Part shown: piece by piece, positions 23,801 to 35,187 of the stretch | Layout of the letters: each line of letters begins with the position of its first letter | How positions within the stretch are numbered: the stretch's first letter is position 1 | Assembly (NCBI GenBank): GCA_001972305.1 | Contig: BDDD01000023.1 | Span: 231,707 to 295,706, forward strand | Source: Cephalotus follicularis | Taxonomy: Eukaryota > Streptophyta > Magnoliopsida > Oxalidales > Cephalotaceae | Length of the DNA stretch: 64,000 nt | Direction: 5' to 3' | Made by a program: the position numbers and the translations under genes | Notes under the pieces: generated by a model | What the model was told of the DNA's origin: nothing | Databases searched by the model: none | Seen by the model: only the letters and a program-made list of their open reading frames with translations

Positions 23801-24575
23801 GAACGTCAGAGCAGACCAACTATCAAAGCTAGCAACAGCAGAAGAGTTGGAGAAAAACCAAACAGTGCTAATTGACTACCTGGATCGTCCAACAATCTCT
23901 CAAGCAGAGGTAATGGACATAGATGTTCCACAGGAGCCAAATTGGATGACTCCATTTATCAATTGGCTTAGGGAGGGGATCCTGCCCGAGGACCCCGTGG
24001 AAGCGAGGAAGCTAGTTTACAGAGCAAACAGATTCCAATTCCGAGATGGGATCCTCTACAAAAGGTCTTTCTCATTTCCTTGGCTAAGGTGCTTGAACCC
24101 CTCAGAGGCCGACTACGCTCTAAGGGAAGTTCATGAAGGAATTTGTGGCAACCACACTGGGGGCAAGACATTATCTCACAAGTTGTTAAGGCAAGGTTAC
24201 TATTGGCCAACCATGCATCAAGACGCTATTGACTTAGTGAGGAAGTGTGACAAGTGTCAGAGGAACGCCAACATAAGTAGAAGGCCTTCTGAACCTCTGA
24301 CCTCACTTACGGCCCCATGGCCCTTCGCACAGTGGGGAATGGACTTCGTCGGACCATTACCAATGGCAACAGGCCAGAGGAAGTTCCTCATTGTAGCAGT
24401 TGATTACTTCACTAAGTGGGTGGAGGTAGAACCTTTGGCCACAATTATAGAAAAGAACACAGAGAGCTTTGTGTGGAAGTCAATAATCTGTAGATTCGGA
24501 GTTGCGAGAACAATTATCACTGATAATGGTAAGCAGTTCGATTGCCAAGCCTTTAGGGACTTCTGCAGAGAATAG
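20814..24575 (+). pseudogene. G2 gag tail, protease, RT, RNase H, second RNase H, integrase start
   Basis: This is one uninterrupted frame of 1,253 codons in phase with gag. Domains in order: a gag tail with a His-Cys motif (HRDHGHNTEEC near 21080), aspartic protease (DSGSSADIL near 21505), RT (near 22160-22700, catalytic YIDD near 22620), RNase H with a TDKPL motif near 23262, and an archaeal-type RNase H (near 23460-23840, acidic residues in DGSS, NNEAEWEA, SDSQL and ADQLS). The integrase zinc-binding HHCC (24130-24260) follows, then the first two catalytic Asp (MDFVGP near 24340, TDNGKQF near 24520). It ends at a TAG (24573-24575) where relatives have Trp. The double RNase H is established for the Tat lineage. 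Confidence 0.94.
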
Positions 24576-25178
24576 AGGATAGAGCATAGGCTTGCTTCAG
24601 TAGCCTACCCTCAGAGTAATGGCCAAGCCGAGGTGATCAGCAGGGAGATCATCTCGGGCTTCAAAAAGTGGCTAGAAGACAGCAAAGGAAGGTGGACCGA
24701 GGAATTACCAAGTGTATTATGGGCCTATAGAACCACTCCTCGGACTACAACAGGAGAATCCCCATATAGTTTGTGCTTCGGAGCAGAGGCTATGATACCA
24801 GTAGAGGTTGGAATGCAGTCCCCAAGAGTTGTGCACTTCACTGAAGACAACAACGAAGAAGGGCTTAGATGCCTCCTTGACCTTGTGGGAGAACATAGAG
24901 ATAAAGCTGCAATCAGAGTTGCAGCCTACCAACAGAGGGTAAGCCGTTACTACAACAAGAGAGTAAGCCCGAGACCACTAAGGCAAGGAGATCTAGTCCT
25001 ACGCAACTCAGCCGTTGCAGATCCCACTGGTACCAGAGAAAAGCTAGCCCCAGCCTGGGAAGGGCCATACAAGATCAAGAGAGTCCTCCGCCCAGGAACA
25101 TTCAAACTTGAAACTTTGGGGGGTAGGGAGATTGCCAGAGCTTGGAATGCCGAGCATTTGAGGAAATATTATCAATAA
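24576..25178 (+). pseudogene. G2 integrase, C-terminal part
   Basis: This continues the same frame after the TAG. It contains the third catalytic residue (Glu in NGQAEV near 24622), the helix PSVLWAYRTTPRTTTGESPY, and a C-terminal GPY/F-like DNA-binding domain (GPYKIKRVLRPGTF near 25065), ending at a TAA at 25176-25178. No chromodomain follows, unlike G1 and G3, in line with a non-chromovirus Tat element. Confidence 0.93.
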
Positions 25179-26245
25179 ATGTAAGATATTTTCAATGAAG
25201 TTCGAATTTTTTTAAAATTTTGTGTTCAACATTAGAGTTCCAAGTTTGCAAGGGACCGGAGGTCCAATGTTCAAGTCCTCAAACCTCTGAATAGCCACCG
25301 ATCAGCTCCCTCAGTCCTAAGATAAGCATCTTGGACCATGCCCCCAAAGGGGCATCTCGGAATCTAAGTTTCCTAAGCCTTACGGAGGCTAACTCTCTAA
25401 AGGAAAACCAACAGAAGCCGAGGTCTCAGACAGACCAGTGAAACAGGCATTCAAGTGCATCCAAGGATGCATACACCTAAGCCTCCTTCCGAGGAGCATG
25501 CAAAAGACTCCTCCCGAGGAGCACATATATTTATCAAGAAAGGCTCATCCCGAGGAGCAGGCCTAAAAGACTTCCAAGGAAGCACTAAGACTCCTAAGGG
25601 AGCAAACACTGGTTGACAACACCATGGGAACTTGTCCAACCAGGCCTAAAGTCATGACTTGAAAGGCGAATCCATGGGAACTCGCAACGATCAAGCTCGT
25701 TGGACTGAGCACTTTAATACAAGTGTCTCCAAGTGGACTGAAAGCTCAGCCGACCTGTCCTAAAACATCTTAGGTCAGACGATACTCTCCTCGGCAAACC
25801 CATGGGAACTTGTCCGAGCAGACCAAGAACTCAACTTGTGAGTGCCAAAGTTTTCTTATAACTACTTAAGCATTCTTTAAAGGGTCCTACGAGGACCGCC
25901 ATAGCTTGAGTGACCTCATCCATGCAAGGTTAGTGGTTTGGGCTAAGTTAAAAGTTCCAAGGAATTATTAGTATACTTAAAGCTCAAACTCAAACACATG
26001 TGGAATTATTAGTTACTTAAGCCTTTTTGGAGTTAGTTGCCCACTTGTGCAAGAAGTTCGAGGTCACAATGAAGACAATATTCCTAAGGGAATTATTAAT
26101 AAGTACAAGCATGCAGAGATCAACCACAGCACATAGAAGAAAAACTCAAAGACAAGATCAGAGAATGAGAAAAGAGTTTCCTTCAATGATATTCAAAAAG
26201 ATTACAGAAGATAAAAAGAAAACTATTACAAGGTTAAAGCAAAAA
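25179..26245 (+). other. Spacer between G2 integrase and the antisense gene
   Basis: No coding content. It has local repeats of CCGAGGAGCA (near 25490, 25515 and 25550) and of CATGGGAAC (near 25623, 25675 and 25803). The sense pol gene and the antisense gene converge on it, so it probably holds 3' ends of transcripts from both strands. Confidence 0.6.
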
Positions 26246-27090
26246 CTAAGGGTGAGGAGGATCTTCTTGATCAGGCGAGGGGTCTTCCGGAGGAGGTGGA
26301 GGAGGAAAAAAGTTTCAACAGAGGGCAGAGGAGGATCTCCAACGCCAGCAAAAATGTCTTCTGCAGGAGGAGAAGAATGAAGAGCAGAGGAGTCCAATGC
26401 AGGCTCCGAGGTGGCAGCAACAGGATTCGCAGCAAGGATGACCACTTCTGGAGAAGTAGGAGTTGGCATATCACCCACTAAGGCAGACGAGGCACCTTCT
26501 GCCAACCTCTGACGCAATTTCTCCTCCACAGCATCAATTCCCTCTGGGTAGAAGTCAAATGCATCGGCAGAGGGACAATACACTACTTCATCCAGCGAGA
26601 ACTCGGGCTGCAGAGAAGCGACCCAATTCCTGCAGGCATAGAAGCCCCGACGAAAGTACTCGGCCGCTTCTAAGAACACTGCCTCATCAAACTCCTCAGA
26701 GCTCTCGAATTCCTCCACAGAGGACTTGATCAATTCTTGGAACTCCTCTGAGTTCTTGAAGTCGGCCACTGCCTGGCTCATTTCTATCCTCAGCTGCCCC
26801 ACTTCCCTCCTCTGCTGTTGATCAAGCTTGACCATAAGATCATCATTTTTCTTCTCGGACAGTTTCAGCTTGGCCTCCAGCCTCCTCCTCTCGGCCCGTT
26901 CCTCCTCCCAGTCCTCAACTGCTTGCTTCTTCTCCTTGTCCAAGGACTCCTGAACTTTAAGAACCTCGTTCAGTTGAGCTTGGGCCGAGCGGGCAGTCTC
27001 CTCTAAGGTGGCCATGCTCGACCTCAGCTCTCGGTCCCTGGCCACCACTGTAGAGAAGTTGTCCACAAGCAGTTGAGTGTCGTTCAGAGA

Positions 27091-27175
27091 CTGTCACAGA
27101 AGCAAAAAAGTGTTAGAAAATATGAAGAATTAAAGTAGAAGAGAAGACAAGGCAACTAAGGCAGAGATCTCTTAC
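27091..27175 (-). other. Predicted intron 2 of the antisense gene (85 nt)
   Basis: On the minus strand the donor is GGGTAAGAG (intron starts at 27175) and the acceptor TTTTTTGCTTCTGTGACAG (ends at 27091). It is T-rich before the acceptor, as in plant introns. The two coding frames on either side differ, and removal joins them in phase 0. Confidence 0.75.
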
Positions 27176-27708
27176 CCTCAAGTGGTTCCTCAGATAGTTG
27201 GTCACCAACTCCTCGTTGGACCAGCTCTGCCTCGCCTCCACCTCCATGGGGAAGAAGACCAGCCGGCTAAGTGCCTGGGGGACTCCAGGACCACTCAAGT
27301 TCAAGCGGTCACACTCCATGCCCTCAAACTCATTGAGTAGCTCTTCCACCCCCTGAGATGGAGGAATGATTATGGGGTTCTGGGAGCTTGATCCGAGGGC
27401 AGCAACGTCCTCGACCTCTAGCACCTTCTCGGTGCCATCCACAGCCTTCCCCTTCCTGCTCCTCTTCGTCAGAGAAGCGTGTTCAAAGGAGGGGGCAGTG
27501 TCAGCCAGCCTCATGCTCACCTCCTTCCTCCTCTCGATCGTAGCCACGGGCACCCTAGCAGAAGGAGGAGGAGGAGGTGTCTTGGTTGGCGGCCTTGGCT
27601 TCTCGGCCACAGGAGTTTTTGCCTTGGGCTTTGGCCCAGTAGGTGGAGGGGCCTTCCTCTGATCGGTGGCCCTAATGATGGAAGAAAGATCTCGGCGAGG
27701 AGCCATTA

Positions 27709-27798
27709 CTGAAAGAAGACAAGAGAGTTAGAGTCAGAGATCAATGAATGCAGAGGTTAGAAAAATAGCATTAACAAAGGAAGACGAAGATTTTGTAC
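27709..27798 (-). other. Predicted intron 1 of the antisense gene (90 nt)
   Basis: On the minus strand the donor GTACAAA starts at 27798, and the acceptor CTTGTCTTCTTTCAG ends at 27709. Removal joins the acidic frame to the MAPRRD frame through a split codon in phase 1. The donor is weaker than that of intron 2. Confidence 0.55.
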
Positions 27799-28869
27799 AA
27801 GTTCGTTCCGATATTGGGGGCATAGGATTATTTTGCTCTCCCTCTCCCTCTGATTCTTCCTCCTCGGATCCGTCCGAGGAGGATTCTCGTCCAAGGACAA
27901 CACTTAGCCCTGCCTGGACCAAGGGCCAGGAGCTTACTTAGACCTATCTTCTCAGTCGAGGTCAGGCGAGACTTTTTGTTCAGAAGTTTAACGTCCAAGG
28001 AGGTGCACCAGGGAGAGGGAGTAAACCCTTCGAAGTCTTTTATTAAAAAATATTTCCTCCTCCAATTTTTTATGGATTGGGTGGGGTTGAGAAGAAGTTT
28101 TTTCACCCCAGAACGGGACTTGAATAAATACCCGATCGTTTTGGGGGTGGCCGAGATGACGTGAAACTCTTTGCAGAGATTCACAGTTGTATCCACCTCG
28201 GACTCTATGCACTTGACCAAGAATCCTATCATGAAACCCCAAGACTGAGGTTGAAGAAGTGCGGGATGAAGACTAAAGCTAAGAAGGACCGAGATGGCAA
28301 AGGAGGGGACAGGGACCCTCAGACCATGGGAAAGAGCCCCTTCGAAGACCACAAAGAGGCCTTCTCGGCTCACGGTCACTGTCCGAGGATCCTTGGGAAG
28401 ATTGAAGGCCAACCCACGAGGGAAGTTATATTTCCTAGAGAGCCTTTTTACCTCAGCTTCGTTGAGAGTGCTCAAACCAAAGACACAATCCCCAGGCAGA
28501 GGATTGGCCTCTGCAGTGGGTGCATCAGGGACACCCACAGCAACCCCTAGACTGCCCTCAACCCCAAGTGGCCTTTCAGCGGTGGGAACCACTATGGCCA
28601 AAGACTCAATGGACAGGGGAGAAGAAGAAGAAGAAGAAGAAGACCCAGTGGACAGTTCTTGACTAGCCATGAAAATAAAAGATGAAGAAGAAGAAACCAC
28701 AAAAGAAGAAAATGATCTGGGAAAGCCAAGAGTGGTAGGAACTTACCAAAGATTTTGATTCGAAGGTTTGAGAGAAAGGAGCTGAAGACACTGCAGATTT
28801 AAGCTCTCAAAAATACTGTGAGTTTAGAAGATTGAAGAAGCGAAAGTTGTGTTATGGGGAGAACAAAAG

Positions 28870-28877
28870 CTTTTATA
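28870..28877 (-). promoter_or_regulatory. TATA box for the antisense gene
   Basis: The minus strand reads CTATAAAAGC, giving TATAAAAG at 28877-28870, 200 bases upstream of the antisense start codon at 28670. No competing upstream ATG-rich frame is obvious. This suggests an internal promoter independent of the LTRs. Confidence 0.5.
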
Positions 28878-29284
28878 GACCCCCTCCTCGGATCCTGGCC
28901 CTTCACCTCAAAACAGATCCAACGGTGGGGAAACAGATCGTCACATCATGCGTGGGAAACGAAAAGACAGAGGCGGGAGTTGCTCTGTGCATGCCACGTG
29001 TGAAGCTTACTCAATACGCAACTTAAAGGATAATCATAACGGTTCACTACTCGAGGCCAGTTGATAAGATTGATGGCAGACCAAAGGGCAGGCTTTACTC
29101 CTCGGCTCAAGCAGACTAGGTTTTGTATCAAAGGAACAACAAAGGCAACACTCTCAGCCTCAGCCTATTTGTGCAAGCAAGAGCTACCAAGAAGCAGTGC
29201 AGAGGAGTCTTGCCCGGGCCACGGCTCTCAACTCTGATCCTCCTCCTCTGACCAAGGTCAGAGAACAAGGATCAGGGGGTCATA
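28878..29284 (+). other. Non-coding end of the G2 internal region with polypurine tract
   Basis: It holds no gene. The last bases before the 3' LTR (29264-29279, AAGGATCAGGGGG) are purine-rich and are the likely plus-strand primer, five bases from the LTR. Confidence 0.55.
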
Positions 29285-30186
29285 TGATGGAGGAAAAATA
29301 TGTTTATATTAAGAAGGACACGTGTCCATATCAGACATGTCCAGCTGTCCATGAGGGATTAGAAGCTTATCAACAAGCCGTGCCGAGGAGCACACACATG
29401 GCAAAGAACCCCATTCTCGGACCTGGAGCCGAGAACCATTATTTTTTGAAAAGAACACACTGAGACCTCAAGTCCGAGAACGCTCCTCGGACTTAGAAGC
29501 AGAAGACCACATCCAAGGTGTAAGGGCCGAGGACTTTCTCGGCCCAAAGTATCTACCAGACATAAGACAGAAGACATTCCCTTCACTACACAGAAACTAT
29601 CAAACTCCTCCTCGGACATATTCAAATTACTTTTGTCCTCGGACTTGAGAGGACCATGACCTCGACAGCGATATCACAATCAGATTCCTTCACAGCCCTG
29701 AAACGGAGGACCTCAACCTTATCTATGGGATAAGGGGATTAACATCATCTGATTTCATGGGATCTGCACTTATCCAAATAAGGAGATAGAATCACAATCA
29801 ACTACAACAAAGGAAACAGCGACATTATAGGCGGAGATCAAGGGGAATGACCGAGATCCTCGGCATTTCCCTAGGGGATAACAATCATATCCGAATTACA
29901 CGCTCCATCAGTTACCAAACATCACTATAAATACAAGTTCAACAGACTGAACAAAGGTCAGCAATTTTCACATTCAAGAGTACATTATTTCACCTGCCCC
30001 TTGTCTAACTTGAGCGTCGGAGTGTCCCCGAGAGAACAACCTCCTGGACTTTCCACCATTGTTGTTACTTTGTGCAGGTGTCCGAGATCAAACTCTTCCT
30101 CAAGGCATTCATTGGCAAGCATTTCTCTCTACAAATAAAAGTCCTCCACGTAGGATACTGTTGAGAGAAGGATTTCTGTATCAACA
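29285..30186 (+). repeat. 3' LTR of G2, 902 bp
   Basis: Same length and ends as 18580-19481. Scattered transitions distinguish the copies. It is followed at once by CGTTA (30187-30191), the right target duplication, and the resumption of C1 gag. Confidence 0.97.
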
Positions 30187-31062
30187 CGTTATGAATGAGA
30201 CCGCCCCGGCTTTAGGAATCAATTCGACAGTGGAACAAAAATCCAAAGTGTCTAAGTGGCTCGATGATGATGAGCAAGCTCGCTGTCTTGAGATCGCTGG
30301 CATGGTGCCAAAGATGCAAAGGCAACATGAACGTATGGAGTCTCTTCGTGCTATACTTCTCCATTTGCAGGAGTTGTATGTGCACAGTCAAGGATAGCGA
30401 GATTTAGCTTATCACGTCGACTCTTCTGGTCGAAGATGTCCGAGGGAACTTCGGTCCAAGAACATGTACTGAAGATGATAGATTTGATTGAGCAGCTAAC
30501 TCAGTTTGATCTAGTCATGGATAATGATTACTACATAGATCTCATTCTCTCTTCCCTTCCATGGACATTCGCGCAGTTCAATTCAAACTTCCACATGAAC
30601 AAAGTGGATTGTTCGTTACCGGAGCTCTTAGAGATGCTCCGTACTGCCAAGGCTGATTTTAACGATGGGAAGGCAAAATCGGCTGTGATGCTACTTCCTT
30701 CTTCTTTAGGGACAACCTCTAAGAGGGGTGCATCCCATGGAGTTGGCAAGGCCAAAAAAAAGAAGAAGAAGAAGAAAGTGAAAAGGCCAAAGTCACTAGG
30801 AGTGACTAAGGATGCCAATAAATTCAAGAAAGAGGAGCTCCAGAAGCTTGCCGAAGAGAAAGCCTGTTTCCACTGTAGGAAACCAAGTCATCGGAAGAGG
30901 GACTGTCGTACTTACCTTGCTTTAATTGCTTCTGCCTCGGGGTCAGGTATGTTCATGATAGAACTTAATCTAGCGTGCAAAGTTAGTTCTACTTGGGTGT
31001 TAGACACCGGTTGTGGTTCTAATATTTGTAATTCTTTGAAGGGTCTAAGAAGCGCTATGTAG
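30187..31062 (+). pseudogene. C1 gag, second part, with zinc knuckle
   Basis: After the duplicated CGTTA the C1 gag resumes (MNETAPALG, then DDDEQARCLEIAGMVP and LLHLQELY). A TAG at 30395-30397 and a frameshift separate this from 30436-31062, which holds the end of the capsid region, a Lys-rich tract (near 30755-30785) and a CCHC zinc knuckle (CFHCRKPSHRKRDC near 30865) for RNA binding. It then runs into the protease active site (VLDTGCGSNIC near 31000) and stops at 31060-31062. Confidence 0.92.
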
Positions 31063-31402
31063 ATAAGAACTGAAGAAGCTATGGATCTACAGTTGGGAGA
31101 TGGATCGAGGATCATCACCGCAGCTGTGGGTGTTATTGATTTATTATTGCCTGGTGGTTTTGTATTAAACTTTAATCCTTGTTATTTTGTGCAAAACTTG
31201 ATTCAGAATATTATTAGTGTCTCATATGTATGTAATATGGGCTTAGAGCTCGTTTTTAATACTAATGGTTGTTCACTATTGTCATCTGAAAAAGTTTTTC
31301 TTTGTGCTAGATACATAGACAACGGTCTATATGTTTAAAACACTAATCAATCACTAGCATTATCAATACATCAGGGTAGTGGTACTAAAAGACAAAGAGA
31401 GG
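31063..31402 (+). pseudogene. C1 protease C-terminal part
   Basis: The stretch LQLGDGSRI..AVGV..L.LPGG followed by NLIQNIISVSYV is the usual second half of the Copia aspartic protease, here after a stop at 31060 and ending at a TAA near 31336. The active-site Asp-Thr-Gly lies upstream in the previous entry. Confidence 0.82.
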
Positions 31403-32502
31403 AAAATGATGTTAATAAATCCTTTGCTTGGCACTGTAGATTAGGTCATCCTAGTTAAGCCAGGTTGTCACAATTAGTTAAGGATGGTCTATTAGATATC
31501 CAGGATTTGGAATCCTTTCCAACATGTGAAGCTGGCCTACTTGGAGAAATGACCAAGTCTCCCTTCTCTGGTAAAGGAGAAAGGGCATTGGACATACTGG
31601 GTCTTACCCACACTGACGTCTACGGACCGATGTCAGTCATTACGCAAGGAGAATACCTTGACTTCATAACCTTTACTGACGATTTATCTCGGTATGGGTA
31701 CGTGTTTCTCATGAAACACAAGTCTAATTCTTTTGAGAGATTCATGGAATTCATACTAGAGGTAGAGAAACAAACAGGGAAGCCAATCAAAACGCATAGG
31801 TCGGACCGAGGTGGGGAATACCTGTCAAACGAATTCTAAAATTATCTAAGAGATAATAGAATTCTCTCTCAGTGGACACCTCCTGGAACACCACAGCACA
31901 ATGGTGTGTTCGAACGGAGGAACAGGACTTTGATGAACATGGTCTGATCCATGATGTCTATTATGGATCTTCCTATCTCTTTTTGGGGCTACGTGCTTGA
32001 GACAGCGGCGTACATCCTGAACCGAATTCTGTCAAAATCCGTGCCCTCCACACCTTATGAAGTGTATACAGGAAGGAAACCCATCCTAAACCACTTAAAG
32101 GTTTGGGGTTGTCCAACTTACGTGAGAAGGATAGAACCTTCTAAGCTGGAGGCACGATTGGATCATTGCAGATTTGTGGGGTATCCCAAGGAAACAATGG
32201 GATACATTTTCTACCACCCTAGTGAGCACAAATTCTTTGTAGCTCGCAAAGTTGTGTTCTTCGAGAAGGAATACATTCTCAGCGGAAGCAGTGGGAGTAA
32301 AGTGGAACTCAAGGAGTTGCCATCTGGAGAAACACCACAGGATGAAGCGGACTTAGAGGTTGGGACCTCTATAGACAGAACTGTGGTAAGATCCCAGTAT
32401 GAGATTGGATCTCATTCAGGCACTCTTCAACTGAAGAGATCAGGCAGGGTTTCTACAGTACCTGAGAGATTTGGTTTTCTCGTTGAAGGCACTGATGAAC
32501 CT
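31403..32502 (+). pseudogene. C1 integrase
   Basis: The zinc-binding region starts at WHCRLGHPS near 31430, interrupted by a TAA at about 31456. The catalytic Asp (LTHTDVYGP near 31610), second Asp (RSDRGGEYLS near 31800) and Glu (NGVFERRNRTL near 31905) are all present, split by stops near 31838 and 31945. The C-terminal region 31951-32502 is open with PTYVRRIEPSKLEARLDHCRFVGYP. It is cut at 32503 by the S1 LTR. Some 15-20 codons of the integrase-RT linker are absent between here and 46641. Confidence 0.92.
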
Positions 32503-33622
32503 TGTTGACATTTATGCCTCATTCCTAGTTTTGATGATAACATATTTGTATTTTAACAAAGTTTCTTGTTGTGCAAGTAAAGAAAGAATGGTGCAAAAAA
32601 AACTAGAAAAATGCTACTACAGGTTAAAGCGTCGACGCTTTACAACTAAGCGCCAGCGCTTAAGGAATTGCCAAGAGCTAGGAACAAAGCGCCAACAGTT
32701 GGAGCATTTGAGCAAAGGAGAAAATGGCCAAACCATCAACGCTCTGAAGAAACCACCAGCGCTTAGGAGGCCTATATCAGCGGTTAACACCAGAGACTTT
32801 TAGGCCAATCAAAATTGCATAAAGCGTCGACGCTCAACACAAACCATCAACGCATTGGGGACAACCGTCGACCCTAAAATTCAAGGCCGCTAGCGCTTAG
32901 AGAAAATATTCAAACTCAAACTTTCAACGGTCATATAAGCACCGACACTTTGAAGAACACCGTCGACGCTTTGTCCACTGGAGACAATTTATGGCAGAGT
33001 TTTAATGCGCCGTCTTTGAAGCAACAAACTCCAAGACACACCCAACGGATCTTACAAGTGAAAAATGACTATAAACATAAAGAGAACAAGAAGAACAATA
33101 CAAGAATACAAGAGAACAAGTATACAAAGATCAATAAACTCAATTCACAAAGAGAGCAACCAAGATCAATCAAAGCCTTTTTTGTGCCTTAGCTTATATT
33201 TTGTTCATATCTTCTTGAGAGGTTTTTATCTTGTAAAATCCAACCTTTGAGAGGTTAAGATCAAACATTCTTCATTATACACTTTGATTGTAATAGGGGA
33301 GTGAACCCAAAGAATTGTAAGTGATTGAGGTCAATCACGAACAAGTGTAAAGGTGCACCGAATAGCACCCGAAAGTTTATTAGGAGAATAGTGGAAACTC
33401 AAGGAGATCCTTGGGAAAAGTGGACGTAGGCAAGAGTTAAGTCGAATCACTCTAAAATCGTGTTTGCAATTCTCTAACTCTCTCTCTTTAATTATTTTCT
33501 TTATTTGCTTTTGATTGCATACATATATTGTGTTCATTGTTCTTAACTTGTATTTGCGAAAAGTTAATTAAATTTTTAGAAACTACAATTCATCCCCCCT
33601 CCCCCCCCTTGTAGTTTATTCA
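32503..33622 (+). repeat. 5' LTR of S1, 1.1 kb
   Basis: It starts TGTTGACATTT and ends in a C-rich stretch (33592-33608) followed by TTTATTCA. It aligns with 45537-46640. The U3 half carries many AAGCGTCGACGCTT-type words (32627-32640, 32821-32834, 32961-32970, plus degenerate ones). Confidence 0.95.
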
Positions 33623-33638
33623 ATTGTTATCAGAGAGG
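33623..33638 (+). other. Primer binding site of S1 (diverged)
   Basis: ATTGTTATCAGAGAGG, two bases off the initiator-Met complement seen in S2 (ATTGGTATCAGAGCGG at 37498). Confidence 0.8.
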
Positions 33639-33681
33639 TAGGCTTATAATTCTTAAGTGCTATAGCCTTTAATGTTCTAGG

Positions 33682-35187
33682 ATGACAATGAACATGAACA
33701 TAGGAGAGAGCCAAAATATATCAAAACCCCCTTTCTTCGATGGCAATAACTATAGCCATTGGAAAGCTAAGATGACTATCTTTATTCAATCCTTTGTTTA
33801 TAACTTGTGGGACCTCATAGTTGATGGTCCAAATATTTCTACCATCACACTTGAAAACGGGGATGTTATTCCTAAACGTAGGAATACTTATGATGATAAT
33901 GATAGAAGAAGAGTTCAAATAAATGCTAAAGCTAAACACATTATCATTTGTGCTATAAACTCAAATGACTTCAATAGAATTTCATCTTGCATATCCGCCA
34001 AAGAAATTTGGGATAGACTTGAGGTCACCTATGAAGGGACAAATCAAGTCAAAGAAGCTAAGATTAGCATGTTAGGCCATGATTATGAAATGTTCACTAT
34101 GAATGAGAACGAAGATATTAAATCTATGTTTTCTAGATTTACAAATATTATTAATGCATTGCAAGCTTTGGATAAAACTTATTCTAACAGTGAAATGGTG
34201 AGAAAAATTCTTAGGTGCTTGCCAAAGTCTTGGATGCCAAAAGTCACTGCCATTGATGAAGCAAAGAACCTCAGTATCCTTCCACTAGATGATCTTCTTG
34301 GGTCACTAATGACCCATGAGCTTTCGATGCAAAAGAAAGATGATGATGAGGAGAAGGAGAAAAAGAAAAAGAAGATAGTTGCATTGAAATCGTCCCTAAT
34401 AGAAGATTCCGAGGAAGATGATGAAAATGAAGAGCTAGCCCTCATCACACAAAAATTCAAGAAATTCCTAGCTAGCAAGAAGAAGTTTGGTGGAAAGCCA
34501 AACAAGAAGATCTACCAAAAGGGAGAATCAGGCAAGCTAGAAGAGATCATTTGCTTCGAGTGCAACAAACCGGGGCACTACAAAGGCGATTGCCCCCGAC
34601 TCAAAAAGAAGGATCTCTCTCTCTTGAAGAAGAAGAAGAAGAAGAAAGCTATGATCGCCACATGGGATGATAGCGATGAGTCTAATTCGGATGAAGACTC
34701 AAGTGAAGAAGTGGCTCAATTGGCTTTGATGGCTTTGGAGGAAGAAGAAGAGGAAGAAAACGATGAGGTAACTTATGATGAACTTGTCTTAATTGTAGAA
34801 AAATATTGTTCTATGATTGCTTCCTTAGAGAAAAAGGTCAAGACTTTAGTAAATGAAAATGAGGAACTAAAATCAATTAATTTAGCTAAGGAAGAAAACT
34901 CAAATGAAATTGAAGTAGACCTTTTAGAAAATGAAGTAGCTTTTATAGAGAAGGAAAATAGAAACCTTAGGGAAGAGATAGACGCTTTAAAGAAGCCTTT
35001 TTCAAAGTTTTCTAATAGCAGTGAAAAACTTGAAAACCTTCTTGGTATGCAAAGATGTGATTTTGATAAGCCTGGACAAGAATATGAGGAGATGAACAAT
35101 GTTAAGCTTTATCAAAACTTGTTTGAAAGGAAAGAAAGGATAGAAAAAGAGAAGGTTGAAAAAGTCATATTAAGAAGAAAATTGTAA
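33682..35187 (+). pseudogene. S1 gag
   Basis: This is an open frame of 501 residues: capsid opening (PPFFDGNNYSHWKAKM, residues 17-32), UBN2-type gag domain to about residue 215, a Lys/Glu-rich linker, one CCHC knuckle (CFECNKPGHYKGDC, about residues 290-303), then an acidic coiled-coil-rich region (residues 330-490). It ends at a TAA (35185-35187) caused by a frameshift near 35165. The next frame continues with four more zinc knuckles, so the true protein was longer. Confidence 0.92.

Larger units (their letters stand above)
26246..28670 (-). pseudogene. G2 antisense gene, three exons, PF04195-like plus coiled coil
   Basis: Read on the minus strand from ATG 28670 (MASQELSTG), exon 1 (to 27799) has a Ser-rich start and a region like the plant 'putative gypsy type transposon' domain (QSWGFMIGFLV, residues about 150-220), then an acidic stretch. 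Exon 2 (27708-27176) is basic and Pro-rich. Exon 3 (27090-26246) is a long charged coiled coil. The introns have GT..AG ends and keep phase. Exon 1 needs a one-base shift near 27900-27930, and exon 3 needs another in a T run near 26310 to reach a Pro-rich end with stop at 26248-26246. Antisense extra genes occur in some plant Tat elements; their function is not established. Intact in relatives perhaps, mildly decayed here. Confidence 0.72.
18580..30186 (+). mobile_element. G2: Ty3/Gypsy element, Tat lineage, 11.6 kb, complete ends
   Basis: Both LTRs are 902 bp, bounded by TG...CA, about 97 % identical by eye, and flanked by the perfect duplication CGTTA. Internal order is primer site, gag, protease, RT, RNase H, an extra archaeal-type RNase H, integrase, a 1-kb spacer, an antisense gene, polypurine tract. 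The second RNase H and the antisense 3' gene point to the Tat group. It is inserted in C1 gag and is younger than its host. Confidence 0.96.

Noticed and set aside
30755-30785. Programmed frameshift site in the A-rich Lys tract of C1 gag
   Set aside because: The frame does not change here; the nearby breaks are ordinary stops, so there is no reason to invoke frameshifting.
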